From NCBI RefSeq assembly GCF_004119445.1, contig NZ_QICI01000072.1, forward strand, positions 1 to 64,000: a stretch of DNA of 64,000 nucleotides, read 5' to 3'. This stretch comes from Chryseobacterium sp. CH21 (GTDB taxonomy: Bacteria > Bacteroidota > Bacteroidia > Flavobacteriales > Weeksellaceae). Position 1 is the first letter of the stretch; each line of letters opens with the position of its first letter. Both the position numbers and the translations under genes were made by a program. The notes under the pieces are model-generated. The model saw only the letters and a program-made list of their open reading frames with translations, did no database searches and was not told where the DNA came from. Positions 63,931-64,000 of the stretch are shown here, piece after piece.

Positions 63931-64000
63931 ATTGTAGTGTAGATTCCTTATAAATACACATATGATAATCACGCTTCATCAGCGACAACGTCACAATCTT

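Overview
The window is an AT-rich chromosomal segment of a flavobacterium, most likely Chryseobacterium or a close relative in the Weeksellaceae. This rests on the -7 promoter element TAnnTTTG, which recurs upstream of many genes, on the Bacteroidota-style FtsZ with a long acidic tail, on the DUF2795, DUF2797 and GH3 family genes typical of the group, and on the TonB-receptor/PepSY pairs. No rRNA, tRNA, CRISPR array or intact transposase was seen.

Layout. 1-1112 is gene-free, G-rich and repeat-rich. 1113-8783 holds housekeeping and hypothetical genes: a radical SAM protein, an AsmA/DUF748 protein, DUF2797, DUF389 and a nucleotide-sugar epimerase. 8920-12339 carries a DUF2795 gene and secA. 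12492-22862 is an iron-uptake block of three TonB-dependent receptors and three PepSY membrane proteins, plus one tiny membrane protein missed by length cut-offs. 22942-25080 has a ROK kinase without the usual zinc cysteines and msrA, separated by a direct duplication. 25403-25675 is a chimeric remnant in which the start of a metallophosphoesterase is joined to the end of a SusD-like protein. 25750-30519 is a compact signalling module: an orphan membrane protein, a small peptide gene, a lipoprotein/TPR histidine kinase, its response regulator and two small envelope genes. Four near-identical palindromes lie in it, each exactly 21 nt from a -7 or -7-like octamer. 30517-32407 (minus strand) has elaA, engB and a hydrolase. 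32631-50619 is a complete division and cell wall (dcw) cluster: mraZ, rsmH, ftsL, ftsI, murE, mraY, murD, ftsW, murG, murC, ftsQ, ftsA, ftsZ and yqeY. It is interrupted by two small nuclease-like genes (GIY-YIG and GxxExxY), each lying beside palindromic repeats. 51077-64000 holds a bacilliredoxin, a GH3 protein, two lipoproteins, two endonuclease/exonuclease/phosphatase paralogues, a rhomboid protease, mutL, a YoaK membrane protein, an OmpR-type two-component system and an XRE-cupin regulator.

Quality note. At least eight single-base contractions of A or T runs break seven genes: the histidine kinase, the GxxExxY gene, ftsQ (probably twice), ftsZ, GH3 and both phosphatase paralogues. A ninth probably obscures the stop codon of the small peptide gene. 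In every case adding back one base restores a family-typical protein with exact codon arithmetic. Because ftsZ and ftsQ are essential, assembly error is the simplest explanation, and the reading frames should be treated as provisional at those points.

The most interesting biology is the TTACGG-N4-CCGTAA module around 26.6-30.5 kb. It looks like a small self-contained regulon: regulator, autoregulation site inside the kinase gene, two flanking envelope-gene promoters, and one promoter driving a short transcript with no evident ORF. Second is the repeated association of single-domain nuclease genes with palindromic repeats inserted into an essential operon.
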